Origin: Lachnoclostridium sp. UBA3262
GTDB lineage: Bacteria; Bacillota; Clostridia; Lachnospirales; Lachnospiraceae
Reading direction: 5' to 3'
Length of the DNA: 64,000 bases
Assembly (NCBI GenBank): GCA_002362575.1
Contig: DEUM01000018.1
Span: 6,231-70,230 of the forward strand
The notes beneath the pieces were generated by a model, which was not told where the DNA came from, did not search any database, and saw nothing but the letters and a program-made list of their open reading frames with translations. A program made the translations under genes and the position numbers. Every line of letters begins with the position of its first letter. Within the stretch, counting starts at the first letter, position 1. Below, in pieces: positions 1 through 8,158 of the stretch.

Positions 1-715
1 CCGTTATGCATGATGATTCATCGCTTAACATAAAAGATATAACATCTGCGATTTGATTTGGGCTTTGAATCCCAAGCAATTGACGCGACACCGGATTCTC
101 ATACGACGTTTCAATAGATGCGATAAGTTCACTGGCCTTTTCCGACATGTTTGTATTCACACCACCTACAACAATAGAATTTACTCGAATATTTTTAGGG
201 GACAACTCCAAAGCTAACGTTTTACATGCTGCTTCTACTGCTGCCTTTGCAGATACATATGCTGTCATACATTTTTGTGGAGTATGTACATTAATAGCAG
301 AAATTCCGACAACACTACCGCCATTGGAAACCCCTTTTCTGGCATAAAACTTAACTAGCTCTATAAAAGCAAAATAATGTATATTAAATAGCTTTAAAGT
401 ATTATTCGGATTCATAATGCGAAGAGGTAATATTTCTGTAAATCCTGCACAATGTACCAAACCATCCAACTTAATATTTTCTTTCTTTAATTTTCCAAAA
501 ATATCCATGTAATGTTCAAAATCCGTTAAATCGTAAGAAATAGAAATATGATTTCCCGGATTTTTCATTAAATCTACCGTTTCATTCAGCTTTTCCTTAT
601 TCCTACCTATCAATATTACACGACCATCATTTGCAGCAATATTTTGAGAAAGTGCCCTACCTATACCAGAAGATGCCCCTGTCACCAAAAAAGTTCTATC
701 CCTAAATTTACTCAT
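1..715 (-). CDS. SDR-family oxidoreductase (FabG-like), 3' end cut by window edge
   Basis: Short-chain dehydrogenase/reductase. The frame is open from an ATG at 715 to the window edge (about 238 residues), so only the last few residues are missing. Seen: the Rossmann cofactor loop TGASSGIG at residues 12-19, an HCAG motif at the usual NNAG place, and the catalytic pair Tyr153-x3-Lys157 in YVSAK. The final visible stretch resembles the usual SDR C-terminus ahead of its last Gly-rich turn. The ribosome binding site AAAGGAG precedes the ATG. It is the last visible gene of an operon with a GNAT-like protein, an adenylation enzyme and an AAC(3)-like acyltransferase. In that company a 3-oxoacyl-carrier-protein reductase making a hydroxyacyl side chain is plausible, but the substrate is inferred. 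A sugar dehydrogenase is the main alternative. Confidence 0.88.
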   Translation of the reverse strand, partial: MSKFRDRTFLVTGASSGIGRALSQNIAANDGRVILIGRNKEKLNETVDLMKNPGNHISISYDLTDFEHYMDIFGKLKKENIKLDGLVHCAGFTEILPLRIMNPNNTLKLFNIHYFAFIELVKFYARKGVSNGGSVVGISAINVHTPQKCMTAYVSAKAAVEAACKTLALELSPKNIRVNSIVVGGVNTNMSEKASELIASIETSYENPVSRQLLGIQSPNQIADVISFMLSDESSCIT

Positions 716-742
716 AATATTACATTTCTCCTTTAACAATTC

Positions 743-1552
743 TTACAGTTTTTGAAAAATATGATTCTTTACTCCATCCCACTGCAAACTATCTGTTTTT
801 TCAAGTGTCCTCTTGATTTTTTTGTTGTTTACATCAATCCAGCCATAATGAGCAATTGGTTTATGGATTTTATTTGATATATCATTTGCTTTTCTGGTTA
901 CATTATATAAATAATCAGCAGATAAGCAATTATAAGTCATTGCGCCATATCGCTTTTTCCCCTCTATTCTATAAATATAAAGAGTACATATCTTACCCTC
1001 GACTTTATAAATCCAAACTGTTTTTTGTTGAATAAGTTTTCTCAATTCTTCCTCCGTTAATATCTCGCTATTAACAGGATCAAATGTATCAATCATTAGT
1101 TTTCGAATCGCAGGTATATCGCTTTCCTCAGCAGGCTCAGCACATTCCGGATCATATTTTTCTTCCAACAATAATTCCAATCTTGTTTTCTTTCTTGTTT
1201 TTTTCATCTTCTTTTTGACAGGAACGGTATTTCGGATATATTCAGCATATCTTTTCCATTTGCTTTCTTCTATGATATCTCCAATTTCTCCGATTTCTCC
1301 TTTACATACCCAATCTGTTACAGAGTTCTTATGTACCTTCTCTAAACAGTCTTTTAACGCTGTCAGATTATTGCTGCAAAAATAAATTCGGTAAATAAAT
1401 TCTTCCTGTATTCCAAATACAATAGTTCCTTCTCCTTCTATTACATCAAATTCAACATCACGTCCTGTGTATTTATTATAATAATTTGAATATACAGGTC
1501 TCCTTTCCCTTTTAATCTCCGTACACCTTCTCAGAATGTCATCTATTTTCAT
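743..1552 (-). CDS. Uncharacterised protein with a GNAT-like C-terminal half
   Basis: A 269-residue protein I do not recognise as a named family. The N-terminal 110 residues are a mixed alpha/beta stretch. A very basic linker (KKKMKKTRKKTR) follows at about residues 113-125. From about residue 138 the sequence looks like the first helices of an acetyltransferase fold (ESDIPAIRKLM) followed by beta strands, so an N-acyltransferase or N-acyltransferase-like role is possible. The start follows AGGAGG with 7 nt spacing and overlaps the end of the upstream adenylation gene by 14 bp, so the two are translationally coupled. It presumably acts with that adenylation enzyme, for example as the acceptor-specific transferase. 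That role is inference. Confidence 0.6.
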   Translation of the reverse strand: MKIDDILRRCTEIKRERRPVYSNYYNKYTGRDVEFDVIEGEGTIVFGIQEEFIYRIYFCSNNLTALKDCLEKVHKNSVTDWVCKGEIGEIGDIIEESKWKRYAEYIRNTVPVKKKMKKTRKKTRLELLLEEKYDPECAEPAEESDIPAIRKLMIDTFDPVNSEILTEEELRKLIQQKTVWIYKVEGKICTLYIYRIEGKKRYGAMTYNCLSADYLYNVTRKANDISNKIHKPIAHYGWIDVNNKKIKRTLEKTDSLQWDGVKNHIFQKL

Positions 1553-3086
1553 CCTTATTCCTCCTTTGAATATTCTCTAGCAACTTCTGTCTGTCAATTT
1601 TCCCATTTGTATTTTGTGGCAGATTTTCCATAGAATGATACTCATTTGGAATCATATATCTTGGAAACGATTTTCCTAAAGCCTTTCTTATATCAAGCTC
1701 TTTTGTACTACACTCTTCATAATAGAGCACAATCTGTGATTTTTGGTGGTCATAAACAGCACAGCAGTTTGGAACAAGCTTTAAATTATTAACAATTTCA
1801 TGCTCTATTTCCGTTAACTCAATACGATATCCCTGATGTTTTACTAAACTGTCTTTCCTTCCCTTAAAATGATATAATCCCTCTTCGTCAATAAAAGCAA
1901 TATCCCCAGTCCTATAAATTAACTCTGGATATGCTTTATTTAATGGGTTTTGAACAAACGCATTCTGTGTTTTTTCAGGATTATTATAATATCCCATAGC
2001 CAAAGAAGTTCCCCGAACGCATATCTCTCCTTCTTCACCTGGTTTGCACTGTTTTTCTTCTTCTGTCAGTAATAAAATATCTGTATTATTACAAGGAATA
2101 CCAATCGGCAGGGATTCACTATCTTCATATTCTCTATCTACAATATAAAATATACAGTCTAGTGTAATTTCAATCGGACCATACAAATTAGCAAAAGTTA
2201 CTGATGGCAATTGGTTCTTCCAATAATTAAACTGTTTTGTCGGAAAAACTTCTCCTGCAAACCAAACTAATTTAAGGTCGGGAAGCGGAATTCTGCTAAG
2301 CAAATCCATATTCGCGATGTTTACCATTATTGTTGGCACCCAAAAAAGAAAGTTCACTTTCTTTTCTTGTAATTCTGTCAATAACCTAGCAGGAAAAACA
2401 GCTAGTGAGCTGTCTAAAATAACTATAGATGTTCCTTTCATCATCATCATACAGATTTCAAAATCATATATATCAAAAACAACAGGAGATAATGCTCCAA
2501 TAATTTCATCGCCTGTAAAATCAAAAGTTTCTGTCGCCCATGCAATAAAATCAAAAAAGCTACGGTAATTTAATACTACACTTTTAGGCGTTCCTGTCGA
2601 ACCAGATGTATTAATAATACAAAATGGATCTGTATCAATTAATCTTCTACGATTTTCATTTAATAGTATGCTGTCAATTTCCAATTTTGTAAAATCAATT
2701 GTTTCTATATTTATCATTTGCATATGAAAATTTTCCCAACATATAAGATTTTCATATGCTGAATTTGTAATGACAACTTTAGGGTTTAATTGCTTTATTA
2801 TATTTTCTAATCTATTCACTGGTGTCTTAATATCCAAATTATTAAAAATGTTAGCACTATACATGATTCCAATATCAGCAACAACTACCTCTATTGATTT
2901 AGGCAACAAAACTACGACAGGTTTGTTTCTTTCTCCCGACATCATTTGTGTAAGCAAAGTCCCCATTTTCTGTCCGTTACTTTTTAACTCTCCAAATGTA
3001 CAACAAGTGTTATGATGAATCAATGCAGCTTTATTTTCATTTTCAAAAACCGTATTATCAAAATAATCCAAAACGGATTTATACAT
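1539..3086 (-). CDS. Amino-acid adenylation (AMP-binding) enzyme, DltA-like
   Basis: Stand-alone adenylate-forming enzyme of 515 residues, the normal length for DltA-type D-alanine--carrier-protein ligases or free NRPS A-domains. Seen: the P-loop TSGSTGTPKS at residues 160-169, the YGPIEIT core motif, YRTGD, the hinge sequence GRKDSLVKHQGYRIEL, and the C-terminal catalytic lysine in NGKID near residue 496. It should activate an amino or hydroxy acid as the adenylate and load it on a carrier protein. No carrier protein gene is visible; one could lie just beyond the left edge. It is not in a dltABCD operon but follows an AAC(3)-like gene by 24 bp, in a set that starts at a sigma-D promoter. A role in flagellin-glycan acylation is therefore more likely than teichoic acid alanylation. 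The substrate is unknown. Confidence 0.88.
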   Translation of the reverse strand: MYKSVLDYFDNTVFENENKAALIHHNTCCTFGELKSNGQKMGTLLTQMMSGERNKPVVVLLPKSIEVVVADIGIMYSANIFNNLDIKTPVNRLENIIKQLNPKVVITNSAYENLICWENFHMQMINIETIDFTKLEIDSILLNENRRRLIDTDPFCIINTSGSTGTPKSVVLNYRSFFDFIAWATETFDFTGDEIIGALSPVVFDIYDFEICMMMMKGTSIVILDSSLAVFPARLLTELQEKKVNFLFWVPTIMVNIANMDLLSRIPLPDLKLVWFAGEVFPTKQFNYWKNQLPSVTFANLYGPIEITLDCIFYIVDREYEDSESLPIGIPCNNTDILLLTEEEKQCKPGEEGEICVRGTSLAMGYYNNPEKTQNAFVQNPLNKAYPELIYRTGDIAFIDEEGLYHFKGRKDSLVKHQGYRIELTEIEHEIVNNLKLVPNCCAVYDHQKSQIVLYYEECSTKELDIRKALGKSFPRYMIPNEYHSMENLPQNTNGKIDRQKLLENIQRRNKDENR

Positions 3087-3110
3087 TTTTCAGCCCCCTC
3101 AAATTCTTTG

Positions 3111-3971
3111 TTATTGAACCGTGGTAACATTTCCATATGAGTATTCCTTAATCAAAGGTTTTGTATCATATGGTTCAGCAAGAAAACAATTCACATCGCG
3201 AGTCAGCCACTCAACTGTCTTGTCATATACCTCTTTCTCCGTAAAGCAGGCAACAGACGCATCCCCTAACTTAGTTTTCAATTCTATTCCTTCTTTTATC
3301 AGTTCTTCTTCAAATGTTGGTGGTACAGAAGGTAAAACATCTCGGTATTTAACATACAAAATATGTTTGTCCTCTCTTTTATTTCCATTTACATCAATAA
3401 TATGTCCTGTAAATTCCTTATCATATCGGTACGGAACCCTTAACTTTTCCTCAACAAAGTGCATATGCGTATGGCAAGCAGAAACAGAAGCCCCCAAAAA
3501 TAATATTTTTGCATTTGGAGTGTGATTCAAGCGGTCGAAAAAACTTCCCTCACCTAATGATTTGTTTCCACTTATTTCAGCCAGTTCTTTATGATCGCCA
3601 ATGACACAAACAGACATTAAAGGATCTTCTGAACGCACAGCATCTTCCCTTTTTCGTGCATACTCATTTAAAATTCCCATTTTGCACTTTGTATTTTGTA
3701 CATCATAATCTTCTCTATTGCCATAACTAAATGTAAATGTCGGAAATACAATTGTATTTACATTTAGTTCGCATAACGCATCATATAATATTTCCGCAAG
3801 TTGCTTTCTTTTTAGCTCCCTATTCGGTGTACCAAATAAAAGGGATGTGTGTACGAGTAACACCTCACATTCATCTGCTTTAACACTTTTTAAAGCCTCT
3901 ATCAGCATACCGTAAGTTACCCAACCATTTTCTTTGGACTGAAACAATTTTAAATTATTTTCTCTTTTCAT
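3111..3971 (-). CDS. AAC(3)-family aminoglycoside N-acetyltransferase-like acyltransferase
   Basis: About 286 residues, the usual size of the antibiotic N-acetyltransferase (AAC(3)) fold. Seen: the N-terminal LLVHTSL strand, the conserved FPTFTFSYG segment, a second part with AVRSEDPLMSVCVIG, then GEGSFFDRL and the LFLGASVSACHTHMHFVEE segment, where the family carries its active-site His. Members are often found in surface-polysaccharide or flagellin-glycan clusters, where they N-acylate an amino sugar, rather than acting as resistance genes; that reading fits here. I chose the ATG at 3971. A GTG at 3983 directly abuts the Shine-Dalgarno AAAGGAG and would have no spacing. It sits 52 bp after the GNAT gene and 24 bp before the adenylation gene. 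Confidence 0.85.
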   Translation of the reverse strand: MKRENNLKLFQSKENGWVTYGMLIEALKSVKADECEVLLVHTSLLFGTPNRELKRKQLAEILYDALCELNVNTIVFPTFTFSYGNREDYDVQNTKCKMGILNEYARKREDAVRSEDPLMSVCVIGDHKELAEISGNKSLGEGSFFDRLNHTPNAKILFLGASVSACHTHMHFVEEKLRVPYRYDKEFTGHIIDVNGNKREDKHILYVKYRDVLPSVPPTFEEELIKEGIELKTKLGDASVACFTEKEVYDKTVEWLTRDVNCFLAEPYDTKPLIKEYSYGNVTTVQ

Positions 3972-4023
3972 AAACAACGTCACTCCTTTACATTTTTATT
4001 TAAAATATAAGAACTTTCTTTTA

Positions 4024-5016
4024 CTAACATGGGCGATCTTGATCGCCATCACCCCGAAACATCCTTAATCCCTCCAGCATAGGATCCATCATTTTTAAAT
4101 CAATATTCTTTTGTTCAAACGGATGAAAATAATTTGGTATAATGTTATCGCTGGTTATATCGCACGAAATTAGCCCCGCCCGTTCATATAGTTCTGACGG
4201 TACCCCATATGAATATACATCTATATACTCATACTGTTTTTCCTTTATTAAACCATCAAGTGCGTATGTAATCTGACCTAAATCATCAATATCTCCATAA
4301 AAATCAATTATTTTCCCTATTTTTCTTCCCCTTGCACTTTCTTCTCTCGTAATCAAAACAGAATGGGCAATCTTTTCTTTGTTTAATATTTTCCAAACAT
4401 CATATTGATATATTGGATGTTCAAAATATCGCCATTGTATATAAGCATAATCTTTACTCATAATATGGGTAGCAAGAGCTTCTGGTGAGATAATTTGTTT
4501 CATCTCCTCAGAAGATAAAATTGGTTCCAGCCGGAATCCTGTATCTTCTATTTCTGGTATCTTTTTATTTTTGACTACAGCTATCCTATAATTCTCATAA
4601 TTCCCTAACCGATAATAGTGCTCCATAGCAATCGGAGTGCCTCCTAGAATACGACCTAACCTTATAGCCTTTTCGCTTACACCCGCTCCTATAATATATC
4701 GTACATTTAACTGTTGAGTCGAATAATCACTAATATCCATGCCCAGTTTTGGATTACTGCTTTTAATGGCTTTCCAAATACTACCTGTAACGTCAGGATT
4801 TAAACTATGATTATACCGAATCACTCCCTGCATGCCATAAATCTTACCTGTTTCATCATCAATTCCTAAAAAAACATTAACCTGATTATTCTCCACAAAC
4901 TGCCATTCAAAGAACTCCCTGTCTCTGGCAAGAATATGCCCCTTCTTCCAATTCTCATCTATAAACTGCATAATATTAGCGATATCTTTGTAAACAGCCT
5001 GCCGAATTGTTAACAT
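4024..5016 (-). CDS. GNAT-superfamily N-acetyltransferase, first gene of the tailoring operon
   Basis: A 330-residue protein that begins like a GNAT acetyltransferase (MLTIRQAVYKDIANIM) and has a second half resembling a duplicated, degenerate GNAT fold (YIQWRYFEHPIYQYDVW, then a strand-rich tail). Similar long GNAT proteins occur in polysaccharide and legionaminic-acid-type clusters, where they acetylate an amino sugar. I chose ATG 5016 (GGAG, 7 nt spacing) because the acetyltransferase-type start MLTIRQ lies there. An in-frame ATG at 5094 also has a good GGAGG with 8 nt spacing and would add 26 residues, so the start is not certain. A sigma-D-type promoter lies at 5179-5205 with a leader of about 150 nt. 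The substrate is unknown. Confidence 0.72.
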   Translation of the reverse strand: MLTIRQAVYKDIANIMQFIDENWKKGHILARDREFFEWQFVENNQVNVFLGIDDETGKIYGMQGVIRYNHSLNPDVTGSIWKAIKSSNPKLGMDISDYSTQQLNVRYIIGAGVSEKAIRLGRILGGTPIAMEHYYRLGNYENYRIAVVKNKKIPEIEDTGFRLEPILSSEEMKQIISPEALATHIMSKDYAYIQWRYFEHPIYQYDVWKILNKEKIAHSVLITREESARGRKIGKIIDFYGDIDDLGQITYALDGLIKEKQYEYIDVYSYGVPSELYERAGLISCDITSDNIIPNYFHPFEQKNIDLKMMDPMLEGLRMFRGDGDQDRPC

Positions 5017-5178
5017 AATCTTTCTCCATCTGAGCCCTGTGCTTTCTACATAAAAAAACTGCCCTCTGCTAACGAGCACAGTATTTTCATACATATTCCG
5101 TGCCTCCATGCAACCTTTTTATATGCAAGTCCCTACATATAGTTATCTTATAATAAATTAAAGATACATACAAAATTT

Positions 5179-5205
5179 ATATCGGACAAATGTTAAGTTT
5201 TCTTA
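5179..5205 (-). promoter_or_regulatory. Sigma-D (sigma-28) type promoter
   Basis: On the minus strand the sequence reads TAAGAAAA, then 11 nt, then TCCGATAT. The sigma-28 consensus is TAAAGTTT-N11-GCCGATAA; the -10 half is strong, the -35 half keeps only TAA plus one more position. It lies after the stop of the deacetylase gene and reads into the GNAT, AAC(3)-like, adenylation and SDR set. This links that set to flagellar gene expression. Confidence 0.6.
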
Positions 5206-5244
5206 ACCGGCTTCATCTATTTCCATGGTTTTTCCAAAACTTAC

Positions 5245-6198
5245 TCACACCACCTTATTCCCTTTCGGCGGCAAATCATTGGTATCAAAACGTGGAAGCT
5301 CATAACTGTCATCCTGTCCTAGCCTTACCGCTCGTGCTTCCACTGTAATTCCAAGCCTGCACCCTTTTTCCTGTATACATTTTACCACATCGGAATTATA
5401 ATTACCATAGGGATAATTCATTACCCATTTATTTCTATCAATTACATCCGAAAAATAATCCAGCGCCTTTTCAATATCTCCTTCCATCTGCTCCTTCGGC
5501 ATCTTTCCAAGCCAGTAATGGTCATATCCGTGCAGACCGAAAAACATACCTCCCTCCTTCATACAGCGTATCTGATCTCTGTTCATGTACAGTTCCCTCG
5601 CAAAAATATCCTCGCTGATTCCCACGTACTTTTCAAATAAAGCGGACGCAATCTCCCTCCGGATATCCTCAGGCAGTCTGTTCTGCAAAAGCCTTTTCAC
5701 AAAAATAACTTCTCCCGGATCCCAGCGGTTTGCTACTGCCAGCTCCGAAAACAACTCCTCATTTCCCGGCAGATTTATACCCTCTGCACGATATTGGTCC
5801 ATACAGGAAAAACAATCCTGAACTAATTCATCTATTGGTGCTGTCGCCAGAATATGATGTATCTTATTCACATCCAACAGTCTGTGTTCCTTCACTGCCT
5901 TTGCATTGGGGAAGAAAGAACCCTGCATACCATACTTTTGCAACAACGGATATACCACTGTATAGTGGTCGATATAACCATCGTCAAAGGTCAGAAGAAG
6001 CGGCCGCTCCGGCAAATCAGAAAATTCTTCCGTCTCGTAAGCCGTTATAAGCTCCTCCATTCGTATAACCTGAAAATGCTCCTTTATGTACTGAAGCTGC
6101 TCCTCAAACATCGACACATCCAATCCCTTAATCTCCGGATAACGGCTATGCGTCAAGTCACGAACATAATGATACATTACAATCACTGCTTCTTTCAT
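5245..6198 (-). CDS. Polysaccharide deacetylase (NodB-homology, carbohydrate esterase 4 family)
   Basis: A 317-residue protein. Seen: MYHYVRD near the N-terminus, LLLTFDDGYIDHY at about residues 85-97 (the catalytic Asp and metal-binding Asp of NodB motif 1), SFFPNAKAV, a GLHGYDHYWLG stretch that could supply a metal His, and YPYGNYNSDV near the C-terminus. The fold removes N- or O-acetyl groups from sugars. It has no clear signal peptide, so it may act on a cytoplasmic sugar precursor. It follows the CMP-sugar synthetase by 28 bp, so the two are probably co-transcribed and serve the same flagellin or surface glycan. A large insert between motifs 1 and 2 (about residues 110-220) is notable. 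Confidence 0.85.
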   Translation of the reverse strand: MKEAVIVMYHYVRDLTHSRYPEIKGLDVSMFEEQLQYIKEHFQVIRMEELITAYETEEFSDLPERPLLLTFDDGYIDHYTVVYPLLQKYGMQGSFFPNAKAVKEHRLLDVNKIHHILATAPIDELVQDCFSCMDQYRAEGINLPGNEELFSELAVANRWDPGEVIFVKRLLQNRLPEDIRREIASALFEKYVGISEDIFARELYMNRDQIRCMKEGGMFFGLHGYDHYWLGKMPKEQMEGDIEKALDYFSDVIDRNKWVMNYPYGNYNSDVVKCIQEKGCRLGITVEARAVRLGQDDSYELPRFDTNDLPPKGNKVV

Positions 6199-6226
6199 AT
6201 CCGTCCCTCTTTCCGTTTAATTCTGC

Positions 6227-6922
6227 TTATTCAGAATCCTGTCTCAAATAAAATTCCGCCACAGAAAAATCTACCGGCTCATCAATATCAACACTTCTCG
6301 CCCTAGGCATAATATATCCAAGGGGATTATCATTAAAACTGGTTTCCAACGATAACTTTTTTATATTATTCACATAGATACTGCCATTTACCCGATAGTA
6401 AACCGGCATATCCTGCCGTCTGACCGTACTGCTTTGTTCTAATAAATGGGTTAGATTACCGTTTTCATCACACTCACGTATAAGTATCGGTGAATCCGTG
6501 ACCTCTGAAATAGATACTACATCACACTTATTTTCTATAGAAAGTCTGACTGCTTTTTCTATATCGTCTGCGGTTCTAAGCGGGCTTGTCGGCTGCAATA
6601 ACACAAGATAGTCATAGTCTCTCCCCGACTCTGCCAGCTTGCCTATCGTATAACATACCGCATCAATCGTTTTAGAAGTATCATCTGCTAAAAACTCCGG
6701 ACGAAGAAACGGCACCTCTGCCCCATATCGTTCTGCCACCTCAGCAATCTCCCTACTATCAGTAGAAACCATTATGTAGTCAATATCCACACACTCCTTC
6801 GCTGCTTCTATCGTATAGGCAATCAACGGCTTTCCTGCCAAGTCCTTTATATTCTTCCCATGAATTCCTTTACTCCCTCCACGCGCTGGTATCAAAGCAA
6901 GTATTTTTTTTCCCTTTATCAT
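6227..6922 (-). CDS. neuA: CMP-nonulosonate (acylneuraminate) cytidylyltransferase
   Basis: A 231-residue enzyme that joins CTP and a nonulosonic acid (sialic, legionaminic or pseudaminic type) to give the CMP-sugar donor. Seen: the nucleotide-binding signature ALIPARGGSKGI at residues 9-20, the VSTDSREIAEVA segment, and LLQPTSPLR. VNGSIYV and the Asp-rich DIDEP near the C-terminus form the metal and sugar site. The start overlaps the upstream small ORF by 4 bp (ATGA). The deacetylase gene is 28 bp downstream. With the NeuC-like epimerase and Maf glycosyltransferase nearby, it most likely supplies CMP-legionaminate or a relative for flagellin glycosylation. Which sugar is made cannot be read from sequence, and no neuB-type synthase is in the window. 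Confidence 0.92.
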   Translation of the reverse strand: MIKGKKILALIPARGGSKGIHGKNIKDLAGKPLIAYTIEAAKECVDIDYIMVSTDSREIAEVAERYGAEVPFLRPEFLADDTSKTIDAVCYTIGKLAESGRDYDYLVLLQPTSPLRTADDIEKAVRLSIENKCDVVSISEVTDSPILIRECDENGNLTHLLEQSSTVRRQDMPVYYRVNGSIYVNNIKKLSLETSFNDNPLGYIMPRARSVDIDEPVDFSVAEFYLRQDSE

Positions 6923-7101
6923 AAAATTTCCTCTCTAACTGTATTCCTTCTGATATTTTCTAATATCTGCTCGTTATTCCATTCCGGATACTTAACAAGC
7001 TGTTCCATAGTCTCCTTCACAAAGTCATATGGCAATTCTGTAAACTGGGCTATTTCTTCCATTGACTGTTTTTGGCGCATTACGGCTTGTTTTGTTGTCA
7101 T
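6919..7101 (-). CDS. Small hypothetical protein upstream of neuA
   Basis: A 60-residue acidic, helical protein of unknown function, with an EEIAQFTELPYDFVKETMEQL stretch that looks like a short helix-turn-helix. It resembles the C-terminal tail of some Rpn/PD-(D/E)XK transposase-like proteins, so it may be a remnant of one. Its stop overlaps the neuA start by 4 bp, which suggests a real coupled cistron. Oddly, a near-perfect sigma-A promoter has its -10 box (7100-7105) over this start codon. Transcripts from that promoter would begin inside the ORF, so the ATG at 7080 or 7062 may be the working start. Confidence 0.5.
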   Translation of the reverse strand: MTTKQAVMRQKQSMEEIAQFTELPYDFVKETMEQLVKYPEWNNEQILENIRRNTVREEIL

Positions 7102-7128
7102 TATACTATATCATGTCTGATATGTCAA
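7100..7128 (-). promoter_or_regulatory. Consensus sigma-A promoter for neuA
   Basis: On the minus strand TTGACA is followed by 17 nt and then TATAAT, a perfect match to the housekeeping consensus. The -10 box overlaps the start codon of the 60-residue ORF. It would give neuA and the deacetylase gene constitutive expression independent of the sigma-D flagellin promoter. Confidence 0.75.
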
Positions 7129-7204
7129 ATTGCACATAATGACATCTCGCCGCTCCCATTCTTCCCACCTCCGGTGCTCACCATGGAGGGCTTCGCCATA
7201 TAGC

Positions 7205-7229
7205 AAAGAAAGAGACCTTTCGGTCTCTT
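7205..7229 (-). terminator. Intrinsic terminator after flagellin
   Basis: On the minus strand an 8-bp perfect stem (AAGAGACC with GGTCTCTT) around a GAAA tetraloop is followed by TCTTTGC. It lies 41 bp after the flagellin stop, so flagellin is probably a monocistronic transcript from its own sigma-D promoter. Confidence 0.75.
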
Positions 7230-7270
7230 CCTCTCGTACATTTTCACTTTCTTGTTTTTCAGACAAAGGA

Positions 7271-8086
7271 TTACTGTAACAGTGAAAGTACTCCCTGATT
7301 TGCCTGATTTGCCTGAGCCAGCATAGATGTTGCTGCCTGCTGCAAGATGCTCTCCTTGGAGAATCTTGTCATTTCATCTGCCATGTCTGTATCACGGATA
7401 CGAGACTCAGCTGCCTGCATGTTCTCAGCAGTGTTGTCATCTACCTTGATTGTGTACTCAAGACGGTTCTGGATAGCACCCAGCTTAGAACGCTCTGTTG
7501 TAACCTTAGTAATCATATCGTCTACAACGTCTTCAATCAGACCAGAGTTTGTTTTTCCGTCTCCACCTGTTACGGTAACTGTCTGCCATGCAGTAGAAGC
7601 GATTGTAATAGAGATACCCTGCTCTTTGTTTGCACCTACCTGCAGGTACTGGTTCTTGTAGCTACCATCTAACAGTTTCTTCTTGTTGAACTCTGTATCA
7701 GAATCAATTCTGTCGTACTCCTGTTTCAGGTTGTCAATCTCATCCTGAATCTTCTGGAAATCCAATGTGTCCTTGTCAAGTACGGCACTGTTGGAAGCCT
7801 GAACTACCAGCTCACGTGTTCTCTGAAGAATTGCATGTTTCTGATCCATAGCACCTTCAGCTGTCTGGATAAGGGAAATACCATCCTGTGCGTTGTCAGA
7901 TGCACGGTTCAAACCACGTACCTGAGCTCTCATTTTCTCGGAAATTGCAAGACCTGCTGCATCGTCTGCTGCACGGTTGATTTTGTAACCACTTGACAAT
8001 TTCTCTGTAGACTTGGAAAGGTTTCCTCCTACGATACCTAACTGTCTGTTTGCGTTCATTGATGTAATGTTGTGTTGTACTATCAT
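7271..8086 (-). CDS. hag: Flagellin
   Basis: Filament subunit of 271 residues. Seen: the conserved N-terminal D0/D1 region (MIVQHNITSMNANRQLG; then KLSSGYKINRAADDAAGLAI) and the C-terminal D1/D0 region ending NQANQGVLSLLQ. The central variable domain is almost absent, as in other short Gram-positive flagellins. The sequence QRTRELVVQ at residues 88-96 matches the region bound by TLR5 in other flagellins. The start is ATG 8086, preceded by AAGGAGGT; an upstream in-frame start at 8116 would ignore this site. It has its own sigma-D promoter, a leader hairpin typical of CsrA control, and a terminator. Ser/Thr residues in the middle would be targets for the Maf glycosyltransferase nearby (inference). 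Confidence 0.97.
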   Translation of the reverse strand: MIVQHNITSMNANRQLGIVGGNLSKSTEKLSSGYKINRAADDAAGLAISEKMRAQVRGLNRASDNAQDGISLIQTAEGAMDQKHAILQRTRELVVQASNSAVLDKDTLDFQKIQDEIDNLKQEYDRIDSDTEFNKKKLLDGSYKNQYLQVGANKEQGISITIASTAWQTVTVTGGDGKTNSGLIEDVVDDMITKVTTERSKLGAIQNRLEYTIKVDDNTAENMQAAESRIRDTDMADEMTRFSKESILQQAATSMLAQANQANQGVLSLLQ

Positions 8087-8093
8087 AACGATT

Positions 8094-8128
8094 ACCTCCT
8101 TGTTTATACACCGCAATTCCTTTTGCGG
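8094..8128 (-). promoter_or_regulatory. Flagellin leader: predicted CsrA sites (hairpin plus Shine-Dalgarno)
   Basis: In the flagellin 5' leader (minus strand) an exact 6-bp inverted repeat, CCGCAA with TTGCGG at 8111-8128, presents the loop AAGGAA with GGA exposed. The Shine-Dalgarno AAGGAGGT at 8094-8101 gives a second GGA. This is the arrangement of the two CsrA sites in the Bacillus subtilis hag leader, where CsrA blocks ribosome entry and FliW relieves it. csrA and fliW are both in this window. Confidence 0.7.
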
Positions 8129-8158
8129 GTTGTTTTATTTGTCTTACTGACAATATAT

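Noticed and set aside
3111..3971. Aminoglycoside resistance gene
   Set aside because: The fold is AAC(3)-like, but the operon context and sigma-D promoter fit surface-glycan acylation better; no resistance claim is supported.
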